Shown here one piece after another: positions 21,901 through 31,375 of a stretch of DNA of 33,544 nt. Below the pieces are notes generated by a model that worked only from the letters and a program-made list of their open reading frames with translations, was not told the origin of the DNA and did not search any database. Both the position numbers and the translations under genes were made by a program. The DNA is from Puniceicoccaceae bacterium. GTDB taxonomy: Bacteria; Verrucomicrobiota; Verrucomicrobiia; Opitutales; Coraliomargaritaceae. The stretch is from positions 1 to 33,544 of the forward strand of contig REBV01000190.1 in NCBI GenBank assembly GCA_007692545.1. The letters run 5' to 3'. Each line of letters begins with the position of its first letter. The stretch's first letter is position 1.

Positions 21901-24900
21901 ATGACAACTAATATCCGACTTCCAAAGACCTTCTGGTGGCATAATTTCGCGCAGTTCGGCGGTGCCTTAAACGACAACCTCTTCAAGCTTCTGATGATTT
22001 ATGCGCTCATCAGTTGGCAGGGCCCGGAGGCGGCGGCCGGGGTCCTGGCCACGGTGGGGATGACCTTCGCGCTGCCTTTTCTCCTCTTCCTGCCGGTGGC
22101 CGGTGGTCTGGCTGACTACTTTAGCAAACAGCGGCTGATCCGTGTGCTCAAGGTGGCGGAGCTGGCAATCATGAGCTTTGGCATTGTCGGCTTCTTCCAG
22201 CAGAGCAGTGGCATGCTCTACATCACAATGTTTTTGATGGCGACCCAGAGTGCCTTCTTTGGTCCCTGCAAATATGGCATCCTGCCCGAGCAAGTGGGTA
22301 ACGAGCGTCTTTCCCGCGCCAACGGTTCCATTCAGCTCTTCACCTTCCTGGCCATCATCGCCGGCACCATGCTGGCGCCGGAGCTGAGCCTCTTACTTGA
22401 GCAAAATTACGGTCAGGCCGCCTGCGTCAGCCTGATCATTTCGGGTCTCGGCATCGCCGCCGCCTTTCGCATCGCGCCCACTCCCAGTTACCGCGCCACC
22501 ACCCGACTACAGCTGAATGGCTTCAAAAATCTGGCTTCTGCCTTCAGGTTCATCCGCAAGGACGGCTTTCTTATTCTGACGATCTGTGCCCTGGGGCTTT
22601 TCGGTCTGATCGGTGCGTTTATTCAGCTCAACCTGATCGACTACGGCTACCAACACCTCGACCTACTGCACGAGCAAGCCACCCGGCTGTTTCTGCTAGC
22701 TGCTCTCGGCATTGGGGCGGGGGCCAGCCTGGCTGGTTGGTTTAGCGGGCGCTCGATCGAATTTGGCATCGTGCCAGTGGGGGCCGCCTTGATGACGCTG
22801 GGCATGGGGGGTCTGGCTTGGATCGATGCCGGCAACATCCCGGCCGCCTCGCTCTACGTGGCAGTGCTCGGCCTCGGAGCGGGTCTGTTCGTCGTGCCAC
22901 TGGAAGCCTTTCTGCAATTCCGCAGCCCGTCGAAACAGCTTGGTGCGATCCAGGCCGCCGGCTCCTTTTGCAGTTGGATGGGCATCCTGCTGGCCAGCGG
23001 CCTACTCTTTCTGTTTTCCGCTGTGCTCGATCTGTCGGCCCGGCATGGCTTCATGATTATAGCACTGCTGCTCGCGGTGCTGACGCTGCTGAGCCTGCGC
23101 GTGCTACCCGACTTTTTCGCCAAGTTTGTGGTGATGCTCGTCACCCGGGCTTGTTACCGTTTGCGCGTGCGGGGCCTGGAAAACATCCCGACAGATGGAG
23201 GTGGCCTGCTGGTGAGCAATCATGTCAGTCTGATGGATGCGGTCCTGATCGCCGCCTCCATGCAACGCCGCCCCCGGATGCTGATGTCACGGGACTTCTA
23301 CGAAAAATCGTCCTGGCTAATACGCAAGTGCTGCTACCTCGCCAATGTGATCCTCATCCACAGTGGCGACAACCCGAAGAAGCTCATCCGCTCCCTCCAA
23401 TCTGCCCGCGAAGCGATGGACGCCGGCTTCCTGGTTTGCATTTTTGCTGAGGGTGCCCTCAGCCGTAGCGGCATGATGCGCCCCTTCCGTCCCGGGCTGG
23501 AGCGGATCGTCAAAAACAGCAGCTACCCGATCATTCCGATCTACATCGGCGGCGCCTGGGGCAGCCTCGCCAGCTACCGCAACGGGATGCCCCGCATCCG
23601 TCCACTCAGGGAGCTCCGCTACCCCGTCTCCGTCGATTTTGGAACGGCCCTACCCACCGAGAGCTCAGTCTTCCAAGTGCAACAAGCGGTGACCGAACTC
23701 TCCGTCCAAGCCTTCGACGCCCTCAAGGCGGGACGGGAGAGCCTGGGGCGGGCTTGGGTGCGTTCTGCCCGCTGCCACTGGAGCCATCTCGCCATTACCG
23801 ATTCCACCAGCAAGAACCTGAGCTTTGGCGAGGCCTTGATCGCCTCGCGCCTGCTGCAAAAAATACTCCGTCAGAGCATCGATCCGGCGGAGAAGCACAT
23901 TGGCGTCCTCCTCCCCACCGGTGCCGCCGCCATGCTCACCAACCTCGCCCTCTGCCTCGACCGGCGGGTGGCCATCAATCTGAATCATACCACGCCCAGC
24001 GAAATCTTCCAAGCCGCCCTCAGAATCGCGGAAATAAAGACCGTCGTCACCGCCCGGGCCTTTACCGAAAAGTTCCCCGAGATTCCACTGCCGCCCCAGG
24101 TGCTGTATCTGGAAGATCTGCTGGTCCGACCAACTGGACTGGACGCACTCAAGCAATGGGCAGTGGCCAAATTTGCTCCTGTCTCAGTACTGTATCCAGA
24201 TTATGGATTCGTGGCAGACGACCTTGCCACGGTTTTATTTTCCTCCGGATCCACCGCTGAGCCCAAGGGCGTCATGCTCAGCCACCACAACCTGCTCTCC
24301 AACATCGAGTCCTTTCGTAGCGTCCTCTCCCCTCACCGGGACGATGTCATGCTGGCCACGCTGCCGCTCTTTCATTCGTTCGGCTACACGGCCACTTTCT
24401 GGTTTCCGCTGCTCTCCGGCATGACCACCGCCTGCCACACCAACCCCCTCGAGCCCCAGCCAATCGGTGCCCTCGCCGCCCGCACCCGGGCCACCATTCT
24501 TTTAACCACCCCCAGTTTCCTGCTCGCCTATGCCCGCAAGATTCAGCCTGAGCAATTTGCCAAGCTGCGCTACGTCTTCGCCGGCGCCGAGAAGCTCCAG
24601 CCACGCGTCGCCGATCTTTTTGCCAAACGCTTCGGCGTGCGACCACTCGAGGGCTATGGTGCCACTGAGCTCTCCCCCGTGTGCGCACTCAGCCTGCCCG
24701 ACATCGAAGTGGGCGACCTGGCCGAAGCCGGCAGCCGCCCCGACCGCCTCGGCCGGGTCCTGCCGGGCATGGCGATCCGTATCAAAGACCCCGAAACCGG
24801 CAAAATCCTCTCCGCAGGAGACGAGGGCCTGATCGAGATTAAGGGGCCGAATGTCATGCTTGGCTACCTCGGGCGCGAGGAACTGACCAAGGAAGTGCTG

Positions 24901-25290
24901 CAGGACGGCTGGTATGCCACTGGCGACATCGGCCACATGGACAGCGACGGCTTTTTTGCGATCACCGACCGACTCTCCCGTTTCAGTAAAATCGGCGGAG
25001 AGATGGTTTCCCATGGTGCCGTCGAACAGGCGCTGCAACAATCCCTCGGCCTGGGGCCCACGGACCTGGCCGTGGTGGCCGTGCCCGACCCTCAAAAAGG
25101 CGAGCGCCTCTGCGTCCTGCACAAGACCCTGCCGATCGACAAAAGCACCCTCCCCGAGCACCTGGGAGCACTCCCCATATCCAACCTCTGGAAGCCCAAA
25201 CCCGGCAACTGGATCGAAGTCGATGAACTCCCCTACTTGGCCAGCGGCAAAGCCGACTTTCGCGCGATGAAGGACCTGGCGATAAAGTAG
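21901..25290 (+). CDS. aas: LplT-PlsC-acyl-ACP synthetase fusion (Aas-like)
   Basis: A 1,129-residue three-domain membrane protein for lysophospholipid recycling. Residues 1-410 form a 12-helix MFS lysophospholipid flippase (LplT-like; FGGALNDNLFK is its first-helix signature). Residues about 420-620 are a PlsC/LPLAT acyltransferase with SNHVSLMDAV (H441-x4-D446) and an FAEGALSRSG motif. Residues about 650-1129 are an AMP-binding acyl-ACP synthetase: LFSSGSTAEPKGVMLSHHNL (about 780), GYGATELSP and WYATGDIGHMD. It would import lysophospholipid and re-acylate it. In E. coli LplT and Aas are separate proteins. The start at 21901 is chosen over an upstream ATG (21742) that would read through MarR debris. 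Its TAG stop belongs to a REP unit (ATAAAGTAG), giving the C-terminus DLAIK. Confidence 0.9.
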   Translation: MTTNIRLPKTFWWHNFAQFGGALNDNLFKLLMIYALISWQGPEAAAGVLATVGMTFALPFLLFLPVAGGLADYFSKQRLIRVLKVAELAIMSFGIVGFFQQSSGMLYITMFLMATQSAFFGPCKYGILPEQVGNERLSRANGSIQLFTFLAIIAGTMLAPELSLLLEQNYGQAACVSLIISGLGIAAAFRIAPTPSYRATTRLQLNGFKNLASAFRFIRKDGFLILTICALGLFGLIGAFIQLNLIDYGYQHLDLLHEQATRLFLLAALGIGAGASLAGWFSGRSIEFGIVPVGAALMTLGMGGLAWIDAGNIPAASLYVAVLGLGAGLFVVPLEAFLQFRSPSKQLGAIQAAGSFCSWMGILLASGLLFLFSAVLDLSARHGFMIIALLLAVLTLLSLRVLPDFFAKFVVMLVTRACYRLRVRGLENIPTDGGGLLVSNHVSLMDAVLIAASMQRRPRMLMSRDFYEKSSWLIRKCCYLANVILIHSGDNPKKLIRSLQSAREAMDAGFLVCIFAEGALSRSGMMRPFRPGLERIVKNSSYPIIPIYIGGAWGSLASYRNGMPRIRPLRELRYPVSVDFGTALPTESSVFQVQQAVTELSVQAFDALKAGRESLGRAWVRSARCHWSHLAITDSTSKNLSFGEALIASRLLQKILRQSIDPAEKHIGVLLPTGAAAMLTNLALCLDRRVAINLNHTTPSEIFQAALRIAEIKTVVTARAFTEKFPEIPLPPQVLYLEDLLVRPTGLDALKQWAVAKFAPVSVLYPDYGFVADDLATVLFSSGSTAEPKGVMLSHHNLLSNIESFRSVLSPHRDDVMLATLPLFHSFGYTATFWFPLLSGMTTACHTNPLEPQPIGALAARTRATILLTTPSFLLAYARKIQPEQFAKLRYVFAGAEKLQPRVADLFAKRFGVRPLEGYGATELSPVCALSLPDIEVGDLAEAGSRPDRLGRVLPGMAIRIKDPETGKILSAGDEGLIEIKGPNVMLGYLGREELTKEVLQDGWYATGDIGHMDSDGFFAITDRLSRFSKIGGEMVSHGAVEQALQQSLGLGPTDLAVVAVPDPQKGERLCVLHKTLPIDKSTLPEHLGALPISNLWKPKPGNWIEVDELPYLASGKADFRAMKDLAIK

Positions 25291-25378
25291 CTCACGCTTC
25301 CAGCGTGTTTAACAATGTAGCTCACGCTTCCAGCGTGTCCCAACTCGCAATCGACACGCTGGAAGCGTGCACTACTTT
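25284..25378. repeat. REP cluster C
   Basis: Two left units (25284-25308 and 25317-25338) and one inverted right unit (25354-25378, followed by a T-run). The first unit contains the stop codon of the acyltransferase-fusion gene. The right hairpin plus T-run could also end transcription on the plus strand. Confidence 0.92.
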
Positions 25379-25458
25379 TTTACTTTCGACAAAAAGTCCG
25401 GCCTACAAGGATGGAAAAACGACTTGTGCCACGGGGCAAAGGCTTTCAATTTTAAACC

Positions 25459-27036
25459 ATGCTTTTTCTTCTGCTGGGAGGTATTGGGTTATTCTTATTG
25501 GGCATGATTCTCCTGACGGATGGGTTGAAGTCCTTTGCCGGTGATTCTTTGCGCTTGGCTTTGTTGCGCTTTACCGGCCGTCCGGTGACGGCCTTTTGCT
25601 CGGGGGCAACCGTGACGGCGATGGTGCAGTCCTCCAGCGCCACCACCCTGGCCACGATTGGCTTTGTCAGTGCCGGGTTGATCACCTTCCCCCAAGCCAT
25701 TGGAGTGATCATCGGGGCGAGCCTTGGCACCACCAGCACAGGCTGGATTGTCTCCACCGTCGGGCTGAAATTCAGTGTCGGGATGCTGGCGCTGCCGCTG
25801 ACCGGGATCGGTGCCTTTATGCGCCTGCTGGGGCGTGGGCGCATGGCCTCGCTGGGACTGGCTCTGGCCGGGTTCGGTTTGATTTTCATTGGGATCGACA
25901 CCTTGCAGGAGGGCATGCGCGCGTTTTCTGAGAGGTTTGATCTGGGGCGGATCCCGGCCAGCGGGTTCTGGGGGCACTTGCTTTTGCTGCTGGTGGGCGC
26001 GGCGATGACCGTGGTGATGCAGAGTTCAAGTGCGGCCGTGGCCACTACCTTGGCCGCACTGCACACGGGGGCCATTGGTTTCGAGCAGGCTGCATCGCTG
26101 GTTATCGGTCAGGCGATCGGAACCACGGTGACCGCCATGCTGGCAGCGATCGGTGCCACCGTTGCCGCGAAACGAACGGCGGTGGCGCATGTGCTCTTCA
26201 ACCTGCTTACCGGATTGATCGCTTTGCTCCTGCTGCCATTCTTTCTCTGGATGATTGTGGGCTTGTCGGAACGGACGGGGACAGAGCCGGGAGCGGTTGC
26301 CTTGGCCGCATTCCATACCAGTTTCATTGCCTTGGGCGTGCTCATCTTTCTGCCTCTGGTAAAGCCCTTCTCCAGACTGGTCGAAAAGATCGTCCCAGAG
26401 CGAGGGTCGAGCCTGACACAGTATTTGGACGCCTCGCTCAACACCCTACCCTCAGTCGCATTGGAGGCGGTGCGAAATTGCTTGCGGGAGGTGTCGCTAC
26501 TGGAGTGTCGGCGCCTAATCCTGATCCTGCAGCATAAGGGGAGAGAACGCTGGGAGTCTGACCGGGTGATTACCGCAGATGCGGTCAATCGTGCCCGCAT
26601 CTTCCTCAGTCGGGTTCCCATGGCGCCGGGTGAAGAAGAGAGCAGCGGCCCCCGGGTCTCGCTCTTTCACCTGCTCGACCACATCGGCAGTTGGATGGCG
26701 CTGCAGATTCCGCTAACTCCCCGCCCCGATATCCAGCAGGACCCACTCTACCAAGAGTTGATAGGCAAGGTAATCGAAACCCTTCATCAGGGAGAGTCCG
26801 TGCTGGCGGAGAATGGGCGCGGCGAATCCGTAGCGGCGCTGCAAACGCTGGCGGAATCGGTCAAGGACCTGCGGCAAAATGCCCGACAAGAAATCCTGGA
26901 TGCGCTTTCCCGCAAGCAGCGGATTCCAGAGGCCAGCATGCAACTTCTCGATTATCTACGCATGCTGGACTCCGCCACCTATCACCTCAGCCGGATCGTG
27001 CATTACCTCAACCAAACCGAATTCAGTGAAAAATAA
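25459..27036 (+). CDS. Na+/phosphate cotransporter (NptA/PF02690 family)
   Basis: A 525-residue inner-membrane transporter. Two inverted halves each carry the family QSSSA motif: VTAMVQSSSATTLATIGF (about 54-70) and TVVMQSSSAAVATTL (about 190). Around them are about eight membrane segments to residue 310. Residues about 330-525 form a soluble, helical PhoU-like domain, as in other bacterial NptA proteins. It would take up (or export) phosphate with sodium, consistent with a marine habit. It starts with ATG. REP clusters flank it on both sides, so it stands as a single-gene unit. Substrate specificity is from family knowledge only. Confidence 0.9.
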   Translation: MLFLLLGGIGLFLLGMILLTDGLKSFAGDSLRLALLRFTGRPVTAFCSGATVTAMVQSSSATTLATIGFVSAGLITFPQAIGVIIGASLGTTSTGWIVSTVGLKFSVGMLALPLTGIGAFMRLLGRGRMASLGLALAGFGLIFIGIDTLQEGMRAFSERFDLGRIPASGFWGHLLLLLVGAAMTVVMQSSSAAVATTLAALHTGAIGFEQAASLVIGQAIGTTVTAMLAAIGATVAAKRTAVAHVLFNLLTGLIALLLLPFFLWMIVGLSERTGTEPGAVALAAFHTSFIALGVLIFLPLVKPFSRLVEKIVPERGSSLTQYLDASLNTLPSVALEAVRNCLREVSLLECRRLILILQHKGRERWESDRVITADAVNRARIFLSRVPMAPGEEESSGPRVSLFHLLDHIGSWMALQIPLTPRPDIQQDPLYQELIGKVIETLHQGESVLAENGRGESVAALQTLAESVKDLRQNARQEILDALSRKQRIPEASMQLLDYLRMLDSATYHLSRIVHYLNQTEFSEK

Positions 27037-27052
27037 ATCACCCTCCCGAGCC

Positions 27053-27145
27053 AAAGTAGCTCACGCTTCCAGCGTGTTTAAGAATGAACTCACGCTTCCA
27101 GTATGTCCGACAACAATACGACACGCTGGAAGCGTGTGCTACTTT
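27053..27145. repeat. REP cluster D
   Basis: One complete left unit (27053-27077), a degenerate left unit lacking GTAG and with GTATG for GCGTG (about 27088-27106), and an inverted right unit (27121-27145) with a GTAGCA head on its own strand. Confidence 0.9.
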
Positions 27146-27220
27146 ATAAATGAAAATCTGAAGCGTAAAAAAACTCTACCTTGCCTCGACAACCTCCGGA
27201 TCTTATTTTCACAGCATTTC

Positions 27221-27946
27221 ATGTCTAACTCGCCTACAAACAAAGTAGCTCACGCTTCCAGCGTGTCCCCACAACAAACTCACGCTTCCAGCGTGTCCCA
27301 ACCCACCACCGACACGCTGGAAGCGTGCACTACTTTTTTTAATCCGCATGCGCCGATCCAATCCAGCCAGCGCAACCTACCGCATTGGTATCAGGACGGA
27401 GTGGCCTATTTTGCGACTTTCCGCCTAGCGGATTCCATTCCCCGGCAAAAGCTCAAACAATGGCACGCCGAGCGCGAACACTGGCAGAAAGCAAACCCGG
27501 AACCACTCTCCAACAAACAACACAGTGAATACGCCGAACGCTTTCCCGAACGATTTCAAAAATGGCTGGATGCCGGAGGGGGTGCCTGCGTGCTCCGCAA
27601 CCCTGCATGCGGGCAAATCGTTGCCGACGCTATGCGCTTTTTCGATAACCAGCGCTATCACCTCGACGCATGGGTCATCATGCCCAACCACGTCCATGTT
27701 ATTTTCCAGGCGATACCACCCCATGCGCCCAAAGAAATTCTGCATACATGGAAGTCCTATACCGCCAACAAAATCAATCAACTCCTGAAGCGATCCGGTG
27801 CACTCTGGCAGCGGGAGGCCTACGATCACATCATCCGATCCCCCGCCCAACTGCATCACTATCGGAACTACATAGCACAAAATCCAGTCAAAGCCCGTAT
27901 CACCGTCACCCACATTAAAGTAGTTCACCCTTCCGAACCAAAGTAG
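27221..27946 (+). CDS. REP-associated tyrosine transposase (RAYT)
   Basis: A 241-residue Y1/HUH transposase of the RAYT type, embedded in the REP array it probably mobilises. HYW-like PHWYQDGVAYFATFRLADSIP opens the domain. WVIMPNHVHVIF is the HUH site (H157, H159). ILHTWKSYTANKINQLLKR and LWQREAYDHIIRS follow. YRNYIAQNPVKA carries the catalytic Tyr (Y217). The ATG at 27221 is the nearest in-frame Met, and residues 8-39 (VAHASSVS... DTLEACTTF) are translated REP cluster E. No Shine-Dalgarno is visible and no later ATG precedes the conserved domain, so the true start is uncertain. The TAG stop (27944-27946) lies in a REP unit. By analogy with E. coli RAYT it would bind the GTAG head and hairpin as single strands. 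Confidence 0.85.
   Translation: MSNSPTNKVAHASSVSPQQTHASSVSQPTTDTLEACTTFFNPHAPIQSSQRNLPHWYQDGVAYFATFRLADSIPRQKLKQWHAEREHWQKANPEPLSNKQHSEYAERFPERFQKWLDAGGGACVLRNPACGQIVADAMRFFDNQRYHLDAWVIMPNHVHVIFQAIPPHAPKEILHTWKSYTANKINQLLKRSGALWQREAYDHIIRSPAQLHHYRNYIAQNPVKARITVTHIKVVHPSEPK
27242..27336. repeat. REP cluster E (inside the RAYT reading frame)
   Basis: Left unit 27242-27266, a second left unit without GTAG (27278-27296), and an inverted right unit (27312-27336) followed by a T-run. All three are in frame with the downstream RAYT gene. Confidence 0.92.
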
Positions 27947-28151
27947 CTCACGCTTCCAGCGTGTTTAACTACAAACTCACGCTTCCAGCGTGTCCGACAA
28001 AGTAGCTCACGCTTCCAGCGTGTCCGACAATGTAGCTCACGCTTCCAGCGTGTCCCAACCCACCACCGACACGCTGGAAGCGTGTGCTACTTTATTTCCA
28101 TCATGGGCGTGTCCGACAACTCGGCGACACGCTGGAAGCGTGCACTACTTT
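27917..28151. repeat. REP cluster F
   Basis: The densest array: a degenerate left unit (from 27917), left units at 27940-27964, 27975-27993, 27999-28023 and 28032-28053, then inverted right units at 28069-28093 and 28127-28151. The RAYT stop codon is in the second unit and the clpB stop codon is in the last. ATTTCCATC follows both right units, so a piece of the clpB 3' end has been duplicated. Confidence 0.92.
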
Positions 28152-30742
28152 ATTTCCATCGTCAGTGCATCGTCGACGAGTTTAAATAAAACGACGCTTT
28201 GTTCGGCGATTTCGCCGCTGAGGAGGGCGCGGGCCAGCTTGGTCTCGACTTGTTTTTGCAGGAAGCGCTTGAGTGGTCGGGCACCGTAGACCGGATCGTA
28301 GCCTTTCTCGCCGATCCAGATGCGGGCGGCGTCTTCGAACTCGATGCTGATGCGGCGGTCGGCCAGACGCTGGTTCAGATCGACCAGGAGCAGATCCACG
28401 ATTCGCGTAATCTCATCCAGAGTCAGCGGCTTAAAGAGCACTGTGTCATCGATCCGATTGAGGAACTCGGGGCGGAAGCCCTGGCGTAACTCGCTCATGA
28501 CCGATTCGCGGACCGATTCAGGTATCTCCGAGCCGGATACGCCCTCCGTTAAATAACGACTGCCGACATTGGAAGTCATGATTATAACGGTGTTTTTGAA
28601 ATCCACCGTCCTGCCCTGTGCATCGGTGATGCGGCCGTCGTCCATGACTTGCAGCAGCACGTTGAAAACATCGGGGTGGGCCTTTTCAATTTCGTCGAAA
28701 AGCACTACGCTGTAAGGCTTACGCCGCACCGCTTCGGTCAGCTGACCACCTTCGTCGTAGCCGACGTATCCGGGAGGCGCTCCGATCAGGCGAGCCACCG
28801 CGTGCTTTTCCATGTATTCGGACATATCAATCCGCACAATATTATCCTCGGTATCGAAGAGTGTCTGCGCCAGGGTGCGGGCCAGCTCCGTCTTCCCCAC
28901 CCCGGTGGGCCCGAGAAAGAGAAAGCTACCGATGGGCCGACGTGGGTCCTTGATCCCGGCGCGGGCACGCAGGATGGCCTCGGAAACAAGCACCACGGCT
29001 TCATCCTGGCCGACCACGCGCTCGTGCAATACTTCTTCCAGTCGGAGCAGTTTCTCCTTTTCCCCTTCAACCAGGCGGGTCACGGGCACACCGGTCCACT
29101 TGGAGACGATTTCGGCGATCTCCTCCTGCGACACCTCTTCCTTGAGCAGGGCTCCTTCCTTGGCTTCGACTGCTTCGAGTTGTTTGAGCCGAGCCTCCAG
29201 CTCTGGCATCTTGCCATGGCGCAGCTGGGCGACTGTATTCAAATCGTAATTACGCTCAGCCTTTTCCATCTCGATGCGGGTGGCATCGAGCTCTTCACGG
29301 ACCTGCCGAATCTGATCGATCGCGCCCTTTTCGGCGTCCCACTGACTACGGAACACCGTTTCTTTCTCACGGATATCGGCCAGTTCTTTGGAAAGTGTCT
29401 TGAGGCGCTCCTTTGAGGCCGCATCCTTTTCGTTTTTCAGCGCGGCTTCTTCGATTTCGAGCTGGAGGGCGCGGCGAGATAGTTCGTCCAGCTCCTGCGG
29501 CATGGAGTCCATTTCGGTGCGAATCATGGCACAGGCCTCATCGACCAGGTCGATCGCCTTGTCAGGCAGGAAACGGTCGCTAATGTAGCGATGCGAGAGC
29601 ACGGCGGCTTGCACCAGAGCATTATCCTGAATGCGCACCCCGTGATGGAGTTCGAAGCGTTCCCGGATACCGCGTAGAATGGAGATGGTGTCTTCGACGT
29701 TGGGCTGATCGACTTGCACCGTTTGGAAGCGGCGCTCCAGGGCAGCATCCTTTTCGATGTATTTCCGATATTCGTCGAGCGTGGTCGCCCCGACACAGTG
29801 AAGCTCACCCCGGGCCAGCATCGGCTTGAGCATATTGCCCGCGTCCATCGCACCTTCGGACTTACCCGCACCCACGATGGTGTGCAACTCATCGATAAAA
29901 AGGAGAATGCGACCGTCGCTGTTTTTCACTTCGGCCAAGACGGCCTTGAGGCGCTCTTCGAACTCGCCCCGGTATTTGGCGCCGGCCACCAGCGAGCCCA
30001 TATCGAGCGCGAAGATGGTCTTGTCTTTGAGGCCTTCCGGCACATCGCCCCGCACAATGCGCTGGGCCAGACCTTCTACTATGGCGGTCTTGCCCACCCC
30101 GGGCTCACCGATGAGCACCGGGTTGTTCTTGGTCTTGCGCGATAGGATACGAATGACCCGCCGGATCTCCGAGTCCCGCCCGATGACGGGGTCCATCTTG
30201 CCCTTGCGGGCCATGGCCACCAGGTCGATGCCATACTTTTCCAAAGCCTCAAAAGTCGCCTCCGGATTGCGCGATGTCACCTTCTGGCCCGCCCGGGCCG
30301 ATTCGATGGCTGCCAGCACTTTCTTGGAATCGAGCTCAAACTGATCGAAAAATTTGCCCAACTTGCCCGCAGGCTCCGCCTCAAGCAGGCCCAGCAACAG
30401 ATGCTCCGTGCTGACAAAGTCATCACCCAGCGTGCTCTTAGCCTTGTCGGCCTCAGTCAGGGCTTTTTGCAGAGCCGTCGAGATGTAAACCTGACTGGCA
30501 TTGACGCTACCGCTGGCCTTCGGCAGCGCATCCAGCTCGCGCTTGGCGGCCAACTCCAAGGCAGCTGGTGATAGCTGCATGCGCTCCAAGAGCCCTGGCA
30601 CAATACCGCCCTCTTGCCGCAGCAAGGCCAAGAGTAAATGCCAGACACCAATTTCAGAATGCCCCTGCTGACGCGCTAAATTTTGCGCTTCCTGCACAGC
30701 GAAGGCAGACTTTTCAGTAAAACTATTAAAATCAATATTCAT
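28145..30742 (-). CDS. clpB: ATP-dependent disaggregase ClpB
   Basis: An 865-residue Hsp100 chaperone that pulls proteins out of aggregates with DnaK. The N-terminal Clp_N repeats ([25 protein letters not shown]) come first. AAA+ module 1 has Walker [10 protein letters not shown] (near 212) and [15 protein letters not shown] long coiled-coil middle domain ([28 protein letters not shown] onward) separates it from module 2, with LGPTGVGKT and [14 protein letters not shown]. The middle domain and lack of an IGF/L loop mark ClpB rather than ClpA. Start MNIDFNSF at 30742 has an AGGA about 9 bases upstream; an extra 12 residues to 30778 are unlikely. The C-terminus is MEIK, and the TAG stop lies in REP cluster F. 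No CIRCE-type heat-shock element was seen upstream. Confidence 0.96.
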   Translation of the reverse strand: MNIDFNSFTEKSAFAVQEAQNLARQQGHSEIGVWHLLLALLRQEGGIVPGLLERMQLSPAALELAAKRELDALPKASGSVNASQVYISTALQKALTEADKAKSTLGDDFVSTEHLLLGLLEAEPAGKLGKFFDQFELDSKKVLAAIESARAGQKVTSRNPEATFEALEKYGIDLVAMARKGKMDPVIGRDSEIRRVIRILSRKTKNNPVLIGEPGVGKTAIVEGLAQRIVRGDVPEGLKDKTIFALDMGSLVAGAKYRGEFEERLKAVLAEVKNSDGRILLFIDELHTIVGAGKSEGAMDAGNMLKPMLARGELHCVGATTLDEYRKYIEKDAALERRFQTVQVDQPNVEDTISILRGIRERFELHHGVRIQDNALVQAAVLSHRYISDRFLPDKAIDLVDEACAMIRTEMDSMPQELDELSRRALQLEIEEAALKNEKDAASKERLKTLSKELADIREKETVFRSQWDAEKGAIDQIRQVREELDATRIEMEKAERNYDLNTVAQLRHGKMPELEARLKQLEAVEAKEGALLKEEVSQEEIAEIVSKWTGVPVTRLVEGEKEKLLRLEEVLHERVVGQDEAVVLVSEAILRARAGIKDPRRPIGSFLFLGPTGVGKTELARTLAQTLFDTEDNIVRIDMSEYMEKHAVARLIGAPPGYVGYDEGGQLTEAVRRKPYSVVLFDEIEKAHPDVFNVLLQVMDDGRITDAQGRTVDFKNTVIIMTSNVGSRYLTEGVSGSEIPESVRESVMSELRQGFRPEFLNRIDDTVLFKPLTLDEITRIVDLLLVDLNQRLADRRISIEFEDAARIWIGEKGYDPVYGARPLKRFLQKQVETKLARALLSGEIAEQSVVLFKLVDDALTMEIK

Positions 30743-30974
30743 ACCCCGATTCCTGCATAAAGCATTCCACTTTAACAAACGTCCATCAAATCATAAAACA
30801 CTGATAATCAATATATTGAGATTTATAAAAACCACAGCGACCGGGTCATTCTCCGTGTAAACGTGACAGTTGAGCCAGTAGCCGCGCCATTCTGACACAC
30901 ACTCCGCTTCCCGCTCCGCGTAGCGCGCCGACTCTTCGCTCGACAAAATCTTTCCAATCCTTTCCCATACAAAA

Positions 30975-31370
30975 ATGATGAAGCTCTCTCCTTTCCGACC
31001 AGGCAATCACACAAAACTCCTCTTCGCGGCACTACTCATTTTAGGCGCACATTTGAGCTCCGGCTTCGAGCAGAGCAGCTATGCTGTATTTAAACTGGTC
31101 CCGGACAGCAAGGACGAGGCTTCGATCGTAGCGGATGGGCGACTAGCGATCAGCGAATCAATATTCCGACCAGCGGACGCAGCTGCGGCAAGCCCCAGCC
31201 TTGCGTCTCAGCCCACTAGTGCCTTTCAATTGGACCTTACTGGGAGCCAATTCGGCTCCAGTGGCAGCGCCTTCGACACCTCGCTCAATGACTTGCCACT
31301 TCAAAGCCCTGCGCCGATAAAAACGCTCGACCTCGATCTCGGTATTTCGGAGGTAGACAGCTCCCACTAG
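30975..31370 (+). CDS. Small putative secreted protein
   Basis: A 131-residue protein with a basic start (MMKLSPFRPGNHTK) and a hydrophobic stretch LLFAALLILGAHLSSGF that reads as a Sec signal peptide. The mature part is Ser/Ala/Leu-rich without cysteines or known motifs and looks loosely structured. It lies between clpB (divergent) and nth (convergent, 5 bases apart). No Shine-Dalgarno is clear. I do not recognise it; it may be a lineage-specific envelope protein or a chance frame. Confidence 0.45.
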   Translation: MMKLSPFRPGNHTKLLFAALLILGAHLSSGFEQSSYAVFKLVPDSKDEASIVADGRLAISESIFRPADAAAASPSLASQPTSAFQLDLTGSQFGSSGSAFDTSLNDLPLQSPAPIKTLDLDLGISEVDSSH

Positions 31371-31375
31371 CGGAA

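Noticed and set aside
25284-28151. Repeated units as a CRISPR array
   Set aside because: The units are palindromic, occur in both orientations, and have short, irregular, partly repeated spacers; no cas genes are present. RAYT-REP explains them better.
27990-28289. An open frame reading VAHASSVS...DTLEACATLF through REP cluster F
   Set aside because: It is the translation of the REP repeats running into antisense clpB; no domain or start signal supports it.
30743-30974. Heat-shock element (CIRCE) before clpB
   Set aside because: The TTAGCACTC-N9-GAGTGCTAA pattern is absent on both strands.
30791-31006. A 71-codon minus-strand frame between clpB and the small secreted protein
   Set aside because: It has no recognised motif and overlaps the start of the plus-strand signal-peptide frame; neither composition nor a Shine-Dalgarno supports it, so it was left out.
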